Assembly: GCA_021785055.1 (NCBI GenBank)
Contig: JAJYGS010000095.1
Span: 1-16,050, forward strand
Direction of reading: 5' to 3'
Length of the DNA: 16,050 nt
Source of the DNA: Nitrospirota bacterium
GTDB lineage: Bacteria; Nitrospirota; JACRHJ01
The notes below the pieces were generated by a model. It was not told where the DNA came from. It searched no databases and saw nothing but the letters and a program-made list of their open reading frames with translations. A program made the translations under genes and the position numbers. Below are positions 1 through 8,768 of the stretch, piece after piece; positions within the stretch are counted from its first letter, which is position 1, and each line of letters starts with the position of its first letter.

Positions 1-1782
1 GCCCGGGACGGGGTTGCAGCACCTGGAGAAGTGTATCATAATATCGTCCACGCCCTTTATCCGTACTCCCTTTTCCTTCTTCGGGACAATCTTCCTGGCG
101 ACCTTCCTGAGTATGGATTCGTCTCTCTTTTCCTCGGTAACGACCTCTTCCGGGAGTATGGGAAGTACGGCCTGGCGCGCGGAAATTTTACCGAAGCCTA
201 TCTCGCTGTATAGTTCGTCTATATCCCCGACCTTTGCCGCCTCGATTATTTTGCTTAAGTCCTGCAGTTTGTAGAGCTTCTGCGGGTTGATGTCCCTTTT
301 CTTCAGTTCCTTCTCGAACAGGTCCCGGCCAAGCTCTATGCTCTGCTTCTCTTCTTCCTGCTTCAGCCAGTGGCGTACCCTCGTCCTCGCCTTCGAGGTC
401 TTGACGAACTTCAACCAGTCCCGCGACGGGAAATGCCCCGGCTGCGTGACAATCTCCACCGTATCTCCGGTCTGCAACTCATACCGGATAGGGACCATCT
501 TCCCGTTTACCCGCGCGCCCACGCATTGGTTGCCAACGTCCGTGTGGATGCTGTAGGCGAGGTCAACGGGGGTAGAGCCTTTGGAAAGTTCTTTTACGTC
601 GCCCCGCGGAGTGAATACGTAGACCACCTCCGGGAAGAGGTCCACCTTTACGGTATCGAGGAACTCCTTCGAGTCGGTCAACTCCTTCTGATACTCCACG
701 AGTTGCCTCAGCCAGGAAAATCGCTTCTCGTCCACCTCGGCTATGCGCCCTTTTTCCTTGTACTGCCAGTGCGCCGCGATGCCCTCCTCGGCCACCCTGT
801 GCATCTCTTCCGTGCGTATCTGGAACTCCACCCGCTCGCCCTTCGGGCCGATAACGGTGGTATGCAGCGACTGATAGAGGTTTGACTTCGGCACGCCGAT
901 GAAGTCCTTGAACCGCCCCGGCACAGGCAGCCACAGCGAGTGTATCATGCCGAGGACGGCGTAGCAGTTGGCCTTGGTATCCGTGATTATCCGGAGCGCG
1001 CTGATGTCGTACATCTCGTCAACGGTGATGCCCTGTTTCAGCATCTTCTGGTAGATGCTGTAGTAGTGCTTCGGCCTCCCCAGGACGCGGCCGGACAGGC
1101 CGGTCTTTTCCATGTGCGCCCTGACGATTGCGATAAGTTCGTTTATATAGGCTTCGCGTTCCTCGCGCTTCTGGTTTATCCTGTGAACCAGTTCGTCGTA
1201 GACCTCAGGTTCCAGGTATTTCAGGCACAGGTCTTCAAGCTCCCACTTTATGCGTCCAAGCCCAAGGCGGTTGGCAAGCGGCGCATAAATATCCAGTGTC
1301 TCCTGGGCGATGGCCTTCCTACGCTCAGGCTTCAGGTGCTCAAGCGTCCGCATGTTGTGGAGCCGGTCGGCAAGCTTTATCAGTATGACCCGGATGTCCT
1401 TCGACATCGCCAGTATCATCTTGCGGAAGTTCTCGGCCTGGGCCTCCTCGCGCGTCTTGAACTCTATCCGGGCCATCTTTGTAAGGCCGTCTACTATCAA
1501 TGCAACCTCGTCTCCGAAATATTCGCCTATCTCCTCGACGGTAGTATCCGTATCCTCGACGGTATCGTGCAGGAGTCCGCATGCGACAGTGATGTAGTCG
1601 AGCTTAAGCTCGGCGAGTATCCCGGCTACCTCTATCGGATGAACAAGATACGGCTCGCCAGAGAGCCGGCTTGCGCCCTGGTGCACTTTGGCGGAAAAGA
1701 CATATGCCATCCTCAGAAAGTCGAGGTCCGCTTCCGGCTGATAGTCCTGTATCCTCTCCTGTATGTCCTCGAATCTCAGCAT
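1..1782 (-). CDS. rel: RelA/SpoT-family (p)ppGpp synthetase/hydrolase, partial (C-terminus beyond left edge)
   Basis: Makes and degrades the stringent-response alarmone (p)ppGpp in the cytoplasm. The 594 visible residues hold, in order: an HD hydrolase domain (residues ~25-175, with HP at 48-49, HD-x3-ED at 72-77 and KLADRLHN at 136-143); a synthetase domain (~230-345, with ALRIITD at 262-268 and YQSLHT at 303-308); a TGS domain (~385-447, VYVFTPRGD); a helical region; and the start of the Cys-rich/zinc-finger domain (CCNPVPG at 588-594). The ACT domain expected in a ~720-residue protein lies outside the window. The synthetase loop reads RFKD (290-293), the basic RXKD form typical of bifunctional Rel/SpoT enzymes rather than the EXDD form of synthesis-only RelA. 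Together with the intact HD residues this suggests both activities. The ATG start lies inside the end of recJ (7-base overlap), implying translational coupling. Truncation is only by the window edge. Confidence 0.96.
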   Translation of the reverse strand, partial: MLRFEDIQERIQDYQPEADLDFLRMAYVFSAKVHQGASRLSGEPYLVHPIEVAGILAELKLDYITVACGLLHDTVEDTDTTVEEIGEYFGDEVALIVDGLTKMARIEFKTREEAQAENFRKMILAMSKDIRVILIKLADRLHNMRTLEHLKPERRKAIAQETLDIYAPLANRLGLGRIKWELEDLCLKYLEPEVYDELVHRINQKREEREAYINELIAIVRAHMEKTGLSGRVLGRPKHYYSIYQKMLKQGITVDEMYDISALRIITDTKANCYAVLGMIHSLWLPVPGRFKDFIGVPKSNLYQSLHTTVIGPKGERVEFQIRTEEMHRVAEEGIAAHWQYKEKGRIAEVDEKRFSWLRQLVEYQKELTDSKEFLDTVKVDLFPEVVYVFTPRGDVKELSKGSTPVDLAYSIHTDVGNQCVGARVNGKMVPIRYELQTGDTVEIVTQPGHFPSRDWLKFVKTSKARTRVRHWLKQEEEKQSIELGRDLFEKELKKRDINPQKLYKLQDLSKIIEAAKVGDIDELYSEIGFGKISARQAVLPILPEEVVTEEKRDESILRKVARKIVPKKEKGVRIKGVDDIMIHFSRCCNPVPG

Positions 1783-3500
1783 TGTCTGAAATGAATATCC
1801 CTGATGTTAAGCTGGAGAGTGCTCTCTCCCTGCCACTCGTTGGCGGACAGGGCAAATGCGGCATTTATAAAAACCTTCTTCATTGCAAGTCCCTGGTAGC
1901 GCTCACCCATGTTGAAGGCAATGGAGTTCAGGGCAAATCCGTCCTGGCCAAGCTTCATCCGGACATGGTTTTTCCCGACTATCTTCGGATACATCACGTG
2001 CAGAGGGCCGCTCTCAAATACCGGCTCCGGGTTCGCAGGGCCGAAGGGAGCAACGGATTTTATCTCGGAATAAACCTTCCAGTCCATATCCTTCAGCCTT
2101 ACCTCGCTGTCTATCCGGAGCCACGGCACAAAATCCTCCGGCGTGAGAGCGCCTTTTACCGCCGCCTCGAACTTCTCCCTGAAGCGCTCCAGGTTTTCCT
2201 TTTTTATGGAGAGACCGGCTGCAAATTTATGCCCTCCGAACGCCTCAAGGAGATCGTTGCACTGGTCCAGACCCTGGTAGAGATTGTATCCCGGAATGCC
2301 CCTCGCCGAGCCTTTCCCGGTCTCGCCCGCCATTGAAATCAAGACCGTGGGACGATAAAATTCCTCGACGAGCCTGGATGCTACGATACCAATCACGCCC
2401 TGGTGCCATTCACGGGAATGAAGGACAATCGAACAATAATTATAATCCGGGGCGCACACGATCATCGACCTCGCATCGTCCAGTATTTTTTCCTCTATCT
2501 CCTGGCGCTCGCGGTTCATCGCCTCAAGGCCGTGAGCGATTTCTGCCGCCTCCTTCGGGTCGTCCGTCAGGAGAAGCCTTACGCCTGCCCCCGCCTCCCC
2601 AAGCCTTCCGGATGCGTTGAGCCTCGGGGCCATCTGGTAGCCGATCGTGCCCACGTTTAAATGCCCTTCTCTTACCAGGGCCACCTCTTTAAGCTTCTGA
2701 ATCCCTGCCCTGCCGGATTCCTTCAAGATATTAAGCCCGTGTTTTACAAGTATCCTGTTCTCGCCCCGGAGCGGCACCACGTCCGCGACTGTACCCAGGG
2801 CAACAAAATCCAGGTATTTCAAAAGCGAGGCATCAATACCCGGCCCGGCCTTGTCCCTGCCGTCCAGCCCCGCTTTTATCGCCTGGACGAGCTTCAAGGC
2901 AATTCCCACCCCTGCGAGCCCCTTGAATGGGTATTCGCATCCGGGCAGGCGCGGATTAACCACGGCCAGGGCCTCCGGCAGCGTCTCAGGCGGCTCGTGG
3001 TGGTCGGTTATGATTACGTCAAGCCCCATCGCCCTTGCCGCTTCGATCTCAAGCACGGAAGAGATGCCGCAGTCTACGGTTACCACGAGAGAAGCGTCTT
3101 CGGCCTTTATTTTTTCAAGGGCGCTGACAGTTATCCCATAGCCCTCTTCGAGCCTTTTAGGGATATAATATTTTGCCTTTCTGCCTATGTCCTGGAAAAA
3201 CCTTACGAGGAGCGAAGTGGCGGTAATACCGTCGGCATCGTAGTCTCCGTAAACGAATACCGTTTCGCTGCTTCTGATGGCATGGATTATTCTCCGGACG
3301 GCCTTTTCCATGTCCGGAAGAAGGAATGGTTCGTGCAGGTCCTCAAGCGAGGAGCGTAGGAATCTTTCGGCATGTTCGCTGCCGGTAATACCCCTGTTGA
3401 CAAGAATTTTCGCAACGGTGTGGGATATACCCATCCCGGAGCAAAGGGCCTCCGTAACCGAATGAGGCGCCTCCCGCCTTATCCACCGCTTCTCCAGCAA
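1776..3500 (-). CDS. recJ: Single-stranded-DNA-specific exonuclease RecJ
   Basis: 5'-3' single-strand DNA exonuclease of recombinational and mismatch repair. The 574-residue product has normal family length. The DHH phosphoesterase core shows DYDADG (86-91), VTVDCG (140-145), the name-giving DHH (166-168) followed by NPR, and VADVVPL (238-244), all metal-ligand motifs. The DHHA1 part shows HQGVIGIVASRL (366-377), GSARG (397-401) and GGHKFAAG (422-429). The last ~120 residues fit the OB-fold domain. The start is TTG, preceded by a GGGAG Shine-Dalgarno-like stretch; no ATG lies nearby in frame, and the N-terminus (W6 after a short charged stretch) looks like other RecJ proteins. It begins 21 bases after the secF stop and its stop overlaps the rel start, so it is an inner gene of the secDF operon. 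No key residue is missing. Confidence 0.97.
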   Translation of the reverse strand: MLEKRWIRREAPHSVTEALCSGMGISHTVAKILVNRGITGSEHAERFLRSSLEDLHEPFLLPDMEKAVRRIIHAIRSSETVFVYGDYDADGITATSLLVRFFQDIGRKAKYYIPKRLEEGYGITVSALEKIKAEDASLVVTVDCGISSVLEIEAARAMGLDVIITDHHEPPETLPEALAVVNPRLPGCEYPFKGLAGVGIALKLVQAIKAGLDGRDKAGPGIDASLLKYLDFVALGTVADVVPLRGENRILVKHGLNILKESGRAGIQKLKEVALVREGHLNVGTIGYQMAPRLNASGRLGEAGAGVRLLLTDDPKEAAEIAHGLEAMNRERQEIEEKILDDARSMIVCAPDYNYCSIVLHSREWHQGVIGIVASRLVEEFYRPTVLISMAGETGKGSARGIPGYNLYQGLDQCNDLLEAFGGHKFAAGLSIKKENLERFREKFEAAVKGALTPEDFVPWLRIDSEVRLKDMDWKVYSEIKSVAPFGPANPEPVFESGPLHVMYPKIVGKNHVRMKLGQDGFALNSIAFNMGERYQGLAMKKVFINAAFALSANEWQGESTLQLNIRDIHFRQC

Positions 3501-3521
3501 CTCTTGTCTCCCGGTATCGGC

Positions 3522-4676
3522 TTATGCCTTGGCCCTCGCTTTTTTGCCTTTCCTGCCTTTGGTTGATTTGCCCTTGCTACCGGACTGGGCGGATGCAGGC
3601 TGACCTGAAGCCTGTAGTCCTGCGGTATCCGGTTCGGTAAGCGGCTGAGCGGCTTCGGACATCACGGCCTTCTTAACGGGGGACTGGGATACCGCCGGGC
3701 CGGCGGGGGCGGCGGCAAGGCTTTTCGCATAGGCTTCCCGCACAGGCTGCTTGGTAAGCATGGACGCTTTTATCAGGCGACTGCCCTTCTTGCCCCTCCA
3801 GACGTAGAGTATGGGGCTCGCCACGAATACCGAGGAGTATGTGCCTACGACAACGCCGCAGAGCATGGCGAATGCGAAATCGTGCAGTACCTGGCCGCCG
3901 AATATGTAGAGCGAGAGCACGGCCAGGAATACCGTAAGGGATGTGACAACCGTCCTGGAGAGGACTTCGTTGATGGAAAGATTTATGATGTCCATCAGGT
4001 TTTCCTTCTGGCGCATCTTGAGGTTTTCCCTTATCCGGTCGAACACCACGACCGTGTCCGTGAGCGAGTAGCCCGCGAGAGTCAGGAGCGCGGTTACAAC
4101 GAGGAGGGTTATTTCCTTGTGCAGAATAAAAAACACGCCGAGCACCGCGAGCACGTCGTGCAGAGTGGCGACGGTTGCGGCTATGCCGAATTTCCATTCA
4201 AACCGGAACCCGATATAGATTATGATACCCGCAAAGGACAGTATTATGGCCCATAGCGCAGTCCGCTGGAGCGCTTGGCCGACTGTCGGGCCTATGGCGG
4301 AGCTTGAGTCAACGCGGCTTGGGTTGTCAGGGAAGGCCTTCGTAAACGCGGCCTGGATGCGGCCGATAACGTTCTCCACCGGAATGTTAAGCTTCTTCAC
4401 CCGCACGAAGAGCTTGGTCTTGTCCGTAAAGGACTGTATCTCGGCATCCCTGAAACCGGCGGCATCCAGCGCAGCCCTCGCCTTTTCCAGCTGCACCGGC
4501 TTGGCGAACACCAGGTTCGCCGATGCCCCGCCCGTGAAGTCTATTCCCATGTTCGCCCGACCCAGGGCTATCATCACGAGACATATAATACCGAGCGACG
4601 ACAGGACAAGAGATACGCCGAACGCTATCTTCCTTAAGCCCAGGAAGTTGATGTCTGTTTTTTTGATAAGTTCCAT
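3522..4676 (-). CDS. secF: Protein translocase subunit SecF with long basic Ala/Ser/Lys C-terminal tail
   Basis: Inner-membrane partner of SecD, an RND-type subunit that uses the proton-motive force to help pull proteins through SecYEG. One N-terminal membrane helix (~17-38) is followed by the FTGG motif (47-50), a periplasmic domain (~50-135), and five more predicted helices (~138-158, 163-185, 188-207, 245-262, 267-291). The SecF signature GYSLTDTVVVFDRIREN spans 202-218, and ~238-262 matches the conserved RTVVTSLT-containing helix region. Family members usually end near residue 300. This one continues for ~85 cytoplasmic residues of low complexity, rich in Ala, Ser, Gln and Pro and ending in a strongly basic run (GSKGKSTKGRKGKKARAKA). 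The ATG start has GGAGG 8 bases upstream and lies 18 bases after the secD stop. Confidence 0.97.
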   Translation of the reverse strand: MELIKKTDINFLGLRKIAFGVSLVLSSLGIICLVMIALGRANMGIDFTGGASANLVFAKPVQLEKARAALDAAGFRDAEIQSFTDKTKLFVRVKKLNIPVENVIGRIQAAFTKAFPDNPSRVDSSSAIGPTVGQALQRTALWAIILSFAGIIIYIGFRFEWKFGIAATVATLHDVLAVLGVFFILHKEITLLVVTALLTLAGYSLTDTVVVFDRIRENLKMRQKENLMDIINLSINEVLSRTVVTSLTVFLAVLSLYIFGGQVLHDFAFAMLCGVVVGTYSSVFVASPILYVWRGKKGSRLIKASMLTKQPVREAYAKSLAAAPAGPAVSQSPVKKAVMSEAAQPLTEPDTAGLQASGQPASAQSGSKGKSTKGRKGKKARAKA

Positions 4677-4694
4677 TTAAGAAAGCCTCCGGAT

Positions 4695-6326
4695 TTATAT
4701 GCTTAGCTTTTCGAGTTTTTTCCTGGAAGTCCAAAGGTCGAACACGACCTTCGTCCCGACGAGCGCGGTGAATAGATTGATCATTATACCCAGAGACAGA
4801 GACACCGCAAAACCCTTTATCGGCCCCGTGCCGAACTGAAAGAGCACCGCCGCCGTGATGAGCGTTGTCACGTGAGAGTCGAGAACCGTGGTGAACGCCT
4901 TATTATAGCCGCCGTCTATGGCCGCTCGTACGGTCTTGCCCGTCCTGAGCTCCTCGCGTATCCTCTCGAATATCAGGACGTTGGAATCCACGCCCATGCC
5001 GATGGTAAGGAGTATGCCTGCAAGGCCGGGCAGGGTCAGGGTCGCATTAAGAAGGGCCAGGGCGCCTATCAGGACTACTACGTTCAGTATTACGGCAAAG
5101 TCCGCTATCACGCCTGAGAGCCTGTAATATACCGCCATGAAGATTACCACGAGCAGCGTCCCGAGTATTATCGCCTTCTTCCCGGCCTGGATGGAGTCGC
5201 TGCCAAGCGTCGGGCCGACGGTCAGGTTCTGTAGAGGTTTCAGGGGCGCCGGGAGCGCGCCTGCCCGCAGGACTATGGCCAGGTCTTTTGCCTTCGCCTC
5301 CGTAAAGTTGCCGCTTATCGACCCGTTTCCGCCGCTTATTCTCGTTTGTATAACCGGCGCGGAGTAAATGTTGTTATCCAGGATGATGGCCATCCTCTTG
5401 CCGATATTAGCCGCCGTAGTCTGATCGAATATCCTTGCGCCGGTAGAGTCCAGCTTGAAATCCACTTCCGCTTCCTTTGTGCGGGGGTCAATGCCCACCC
5501 TCGCCTCCCGGAGAACGTCGCCGGTCATTATGGCGTCCTTCTTCACGAGATACGGCCTTTTGGATATTGCGCCCGTAGAACTGTCTACTATGCGCTGGAA
5601 GAGTATCTCGTCTCCTGCGGGGATTTTGTCCTTGTACTGCGCAAGGATGGAATCCGCATCGGATGCCGGGACGCTGTCCGGGAGCGGCGGAGTAAGCTGC
5701 GCCGTTTCGTCGAGCATCTTGAACTCAAGCTGGGCCGTCTTGCCTATAAGGTCAAGCGCCCTCTGCGTATCCTTTACGCCGGGGAGCTGGATGAGTATCT
5801 GGTCTGCGCCCTGCTGGACGATTACCGGCTCCGCCACGCCGAACTGGTCTATCCTGTTCCTTATCGTCTCGACAGCCTGGGTGACGGAGTTTTTCTTTAT
5901 CCTCTCAGCCTCCGCGCTCTTGAGTGCGAAAACGACCTTGTTTCCCTCCTGTGAAGTCTTGTCCAATACCCCAAGGTCTTTTGCGATGGAGAGTAATTTA
6001 TCCATGTCCGAGGGGTTCTGAAGGTCCGCTTCGATTGCCGTGGGAGATGTCTGCTTAACATCGACAAGGGCAATTTTCTTGTCCGCGGCCTCGTTCCTGA
6101 TGCTCCCCGCCAGGCGCCCGGTAAAGGACTCTACGGCCTTGTCGGACTCGACCTGGTATACGAGGTGCATGCCTCCCTGGAGGTCAAGCCCCAGGGTTAT
6201 TTTGTTTCCCGGCCACCAGCCCGGAAGGTCTCCGCGCACGCCCGGCAGACTTGGCAGGAATATAATAAGCGCGATGGTAACCACCGCCGCGACCAGTATC
6301 AACCTCCACGTAAGACTTTTGTTCAT
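4695..6326 (-). CDS. secD: Protein translocase subunit SecD
   Basis: Membrane subunit that acts with SecF late in Sec-dependent export. The 543-residue product has an N-terminal membrane helix (~8-27), the SecD motif LGLDLQGGMHLVYQV (45-59), a large periplasmic region with the P1 head (including RNRIDQFGVAEPVI), and a C-terminal five-helix RND unit (~375-535). That unit carries GMGVDSNVLIFERIREELRTG, the SecD equivalent of the SecF signature that holds the proton-relay Asp. The ATG start has GGAGG 11 bases upstream. A sigma-70-type promoter lies ~45-75 bases before the start, so this is the first gene of secD-secF-recJ-rel. No yacJ/yajC gene is found next to it: the upstream neighbour is cbiET. 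Confidence 0.98.
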   Translation of the reverse strand: MNKSLTWRLILVAAVVTIALIIFLPSLPGVRGDLPGWWPGNKITLGLDLQGGMHLVYQVESDKAVESFTGRLAGSIRNEAADKKIALVDVKQTSPTAIEADLQNPSDMDKLLSIAKDLGVLDKTSQEGNKVVFALKSAEAERIKKNSVTQAVETIRNRIDQFGVAEPVIVQQGADQILIQLPGVKDTQRALDLIGKTAQLEFKMLDETAQLTPPLPDSVPASDADSILAQYKDKIPAGDEILFQRIVDSSTGAISKRPYLVKKDAIMTGDVLREARVGIDPRTKEAEVDFKLDSTGARIFDQTTAANIGKRMAIILDNNIYSAPVIQTRISGGNGSISGNFTEAKAKDLAIVLRAGALPAPLKPLQNLTVGPTLGSDSIQAGKKAIILGTLLVVIFMAVYYRLSGVIADFAVILNVVVLIGALALLNATLTLPGLAGILLTIGMGVDSNVLIFERIREELRTGKTVRAAIDGGYNKAFTTVLDSHVTTLITAAVLFQFGTGPIKGFAVSLSLGIMINLFTALVGTKVVFDLWTSRKKLEKLSI

Positions 6327-6371
6327 AAAGGAAAATACCTCCGGTTTTTAAGATTATGACCCGAAAGGTTT

Positions 6372-6400
6372 ATAATAAAACAAAACGGGGGAGATTGCAA
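6372..6400 (-). promoter_or_regulatory. Sigma-70-type promoter for secD-secF-recJ-rel
   Basis: On the minus strand a -35 box TTGCAA (6400-6395) is separated by exactly 17 bases from a -10 box TATTAT (6377-6372). Transcription would start near 6365, giving a ~40-base leader that includes the GGAGG ribosome site of secD. No convincing hairpin terminator was found between the cbiET stop (6445) and this site, so read-through from the cobalamin genes may add to expression. Confidence 0.65.
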
Positions 6401-6444
6401 GGGCAAAGGAAGGAGCAGTGAAACGGACGGTATCCGGGGCTTTG

Positions 6445-7665
6445 CTATGTTTTTATGCCGAATATTATGTTTATCGGGTTGCCGCCGACCATAAAGTGTT
6501 TTCCGGAAAGCTCTTTTGATCGCGAAACGGAGGCGGTCGTTATGTCGAAGGCGTAACCGTAATCCTTCATGAACTGAAGCGCCTCGGAGAAATTCTCCAG
6601 GGTGACGACATTCGCCACCAGCCTCTTCCCGGTCTTCAGCCTTTCGTCAACATAATGAAGGATTTCGGTAAGCTGGCCGCTGCTCCCGCCGATGAATACT
6701 ACATCAGGGTCCGGCAGGTTTACAAGCGCCTCAGGCGCGTCTCCGGATACGGGCTCTACTCCGGACGCCTGGAAGCGCGCTATATTCTTCTTTAGGTACG
6801 CGAGTTGTTTTATGTCCTTCTCCACAGCGAACACCTTCCCCGGAAGGACGAACGGTTCCGCCTCGATGGACACCGAACCGCTTCCGGCGCCGATGTCCCA
6901 CATGATATTGCCCCTGTCCGGCCTCAGCTTCGACAGCGCTATAGCCCGGACCTCCGCCTTGGTTATCATGCCTTCGCGGTGGGCGAACTGAAAATCCGGT
7001 ATTCCGAGCGTCTTTGAATAAATCCTCTCTCCGCCCTCTTCGGCCTTTTCCTTCTTTATTATCATCACGTTCATCGGGGAGAACCGCTTCTGCGCCGTTT
7101 CCTGAAGGTCTCCCTCGAAAAGGCTCGCATTCTCAAGCCCCAGATTTTCGCAGACGTATACCTTCCTCTCCTGGATGCCGTTTTTAATCAGGAAGCCCGC
7201 AACCTTGTCAGGACTGTTCTTGTCGTCCGTGAAGACGCCGACCTTGTCTCGCATTAAGGCGGCCTTTACGACGTCGTCCAGGTTCCTGCCGCCGTGCACG
7301 CTTATTATCTCCGCGTCTTCCCATGTCTCCCTGGCGAGCGCGAACGCCCACTGCATGGAACTCACGGCGGGCGTAATGACCAGGTCTTCCTTTATGAAGT
7401 TTTTAAGGAGATAGCCTGTGATTCCGTAGAGGTTCGGGTCTCCCGACGCAAGGACTACGGTTTCCTGCTTCTTCCTCTTCTTTATCACGTCCACGACCTT
7501 GAAGAGGTCGGCCTTAAGGGAGTATTTGCGGGATTCGGGAATATCCGGGAGCTGTTTTAAGTGTCTCTCGCTCCCTATGACAAGCTTTGCATCCTCTATT
7601 ATCTTAAGCGAATCCCCCGACAATCCCCTTATACCCTCAATACCCACGCCTATTACATTTATCAT
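6445..7665 (-). CDS. cbiET: Bifunctional cobalt-precorrin-7 C5-methyltransferase / cobalt-precorrin-6B C15-methyltransferase (decarboxylating), CbiE-CbiT fusion (CobL type)
   Basis: Adds methyl groups from S-adenosylmethionine to C5 and C15 of the corrin ring and removes the C12 acetate carboxyl during cobalamin synthesis. The N-terminal half (1 to ~205) is a CbiE tetrapyrrole methylase: INVIGVGIEGIRGLS at the start, GSERHL (31-36) and ASGDPNLYGI (73-82). The C-terminal half (~220-406) is CbiT: GIPDFQF (221-227), then the Rossmann SAM-binding motif DIGAGSGSVSIE (257-268), FIGGSSG (324-330) and LVANVVTLE (349-357). The 406-residue length equals a CbiE plus a CbiT, as in CobL. The ATG shares four bases (ATGA) with the cbiD stop, so translation is probably coupled. 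Because CbiD is also present, the cobalt-early anaerobic pathway is more likely than the aerobic CobL context; this is inference. All other cobalamin genes lie outside the window. Confidence 0.95.
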   Translation of the reverse strand: MINVIGVGIEGIRGLSGDSLKIIEDAKLVIGSERHLKQLPDIPESRKYSLKADLFKVVDVIKKRKKQETVVLASGDPNLYGITGYLLKNFIKEDLVITPAVSSMQWAFALARETWEDAEIISVHGGRNLDDVVKAALMRDKVGVFTDDKNSPDKVAGFLIKNGIQERKVYVCENLGLENASLFEGDLQETAQKRFSPMNVMIIKKEKAEEGGERIYSKTLGIPDFQFAHREGMITKAEVRAIALSKLRPDRGNIMWDIGAGSGSVSIEAEPFVLPGKVFAVEKDIKQLAYLKKNIARFQASGVEPVSGDAPEALVNLPDPDVVFIGGSSGQLTEILHYVDERLKTGKRLVANVVTLENFSEALQFMKDYGYAFDITTASVSRSKELSGKHFMVGGNPINIIFGIKT

Positions 7666-8768
7666 ACGGGCTTCCCCTCATAGTCCATCATCAGGCACTC
7701 GAAATCTATCTTGCCGCCCAGTATTTCCCTTGCGGTGTTGCCGACCATCTCCCGGATGCGGTCAAACAGTTCCTTGCCGCCTGCGGTCTTGTACAGGTCA
7801 AGGAAAACCTCCCTCGCGGTATTCCCAGTCCGTATAGAATCCACCTTCTTTTTCTGAAGGCCGAGTTCCAGGGCCAAATCCGCCAGGAAGCCCAGCTCAA
7901 GCGATGAGTCCCTTACATGCGTCCTCGTTGCGCCCATGGCTATCTTCACGAGTTTGCCGAACTGGCCGACTATGGTCACTTTCGCAAAACCTCGCTTCCT
8001 GGCCTCCGCCAGGGAAAATCCGACATGGTCCCCCATCTGCACGAAGGCCTCCTGCGGGAGCTTCAGGACGTTCATCGCTGCGGCCTCGCTCGTCCTGCCG
8101 GGGGTTAGCACGACGTGAGTAACTCCGCAGGCCCTCGCAACGCTCATAGAAGCGATTACGGTATCCGTCCATGCCTTTGTCGAAATCGGCTCCACGATAC
8201 CGGTAGTGCCGAGTATGGAGATGCCGCCTATTACCCCAAGCCTCTGGTTCAGCGTCTTTTTTGCAAGCTCCTCGCCGCGCGGGACGAAAATGGTCGCCTC
8301 AAGGCCCAGCGGACAATCTGTGTCCCGGAGCGCCTTTGCAAGCTCGTCCTTTATCATCTTCATCGGCACGGGGTTTATGGCAGGCTGACCGACAGGCACC
8401 GTCAGGCCGGGTTTTGTAACCGTTCCGATGCCCTGGCCCCCTTTTACGACTACGCCGAACCCTTTGGTATAAAATCTTACCTCACAACATATCTCCGCGC
8501 CGCCGGTGATATCCGGGTCGTCTCCGGCGTCTTTAATGACGCAGGCAAGAGCGGTGTCGTTCTCGTATTTGAACCGGTGAACCTTGAAATCGGCCCTCTG
8601 GCCGCCCGGCAGGGTTATGTCCACCGTTTCCAGGCCCTGCTCGTTTATCAGGACATACGCGGCAGCCTTTGCCGCCGCAGCCGCGCACGAACCGGTCGTA
8701 AAACCGCGTCTTAGCTCAACCCCCTCCTTCTTCCTCGGCGCCGTTTTTTCCCGGGGCGATGTCATCAT
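7662..8768 (-). CDS. cbiD: Cobalt-precorrin-5B (C1)-methyltransferase CbiD
   Basis: Methylates C1 of cobalt-precorrin-5B, a step of the anaerobic cobalamin pathway. The 368-residue product opens with the family signature RRGFTTGSCAAAAAKAA (20-36) and continues with the conserved GGDPDITGG-like stretch (DDPDITGGAEI), the glycine-rich GVVKGGQGIGTVTKPGL, and GTTGIVEPIS. The start is ATG at 8768 (a second ATG follows immediately); AAGGAGA sits 8 bases upstream, a strong Shine-Dalgarno site. This start lies inside yacG, giving a 53-base overlap in a different frame. No in-frame ATG, GTG or TTG exists between this start and the FTTGSC motif, which supports the overlap as real. It is followed by cbiET with an ATGA overlap. 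Confidence 0.97.
   Translation of the reverse strand: MMTSPREKTAPRKKEGVELRRGFTTGSCAAAAAKAAAYVLINEQGLETVDITLPGGQRADFKVHRFKYENDTALACVIKDAGDDPDITGGAEICCEVRFYTKGFGVVVKGGQGIGTVTKPGLTVPVGQPAINPVPMKMIKDELAKALRDTDCPLGLEATIFVPRGEELAKKTLNQRLGVIGGISILGTTGIVEPISTKAWTDTVIASMSVARACGVTHVVLTPGRTSEAAAMNVLKLPQEAFVQMGDHVGFSLAEARKRGFAKVTIVGQFGKLVKIAMGATRTHVRDSSLELGFLADLALELGLQKKKVDSIRTGNTAREVFLDLYKTAGGKELFDRIREMVGNTAREILGGKIDFECLMMDYEGKPV

Noticed and set aside
940..3359. Long plus-strand open frames (e.g. 940-1794, 1671-2336, 2661-3359)
   Set aside because: They are antisense to rel and recJ, whose domain motifs are complete in their own frames; the plus-strand products show no family motifs and reflect codon bias.
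6327..6444. Intrinsic terminator between cbiET and secD
   Set aside because: No stable stem followed by a T-tract on the minus strand could be found; only the secD promoter is supported here.
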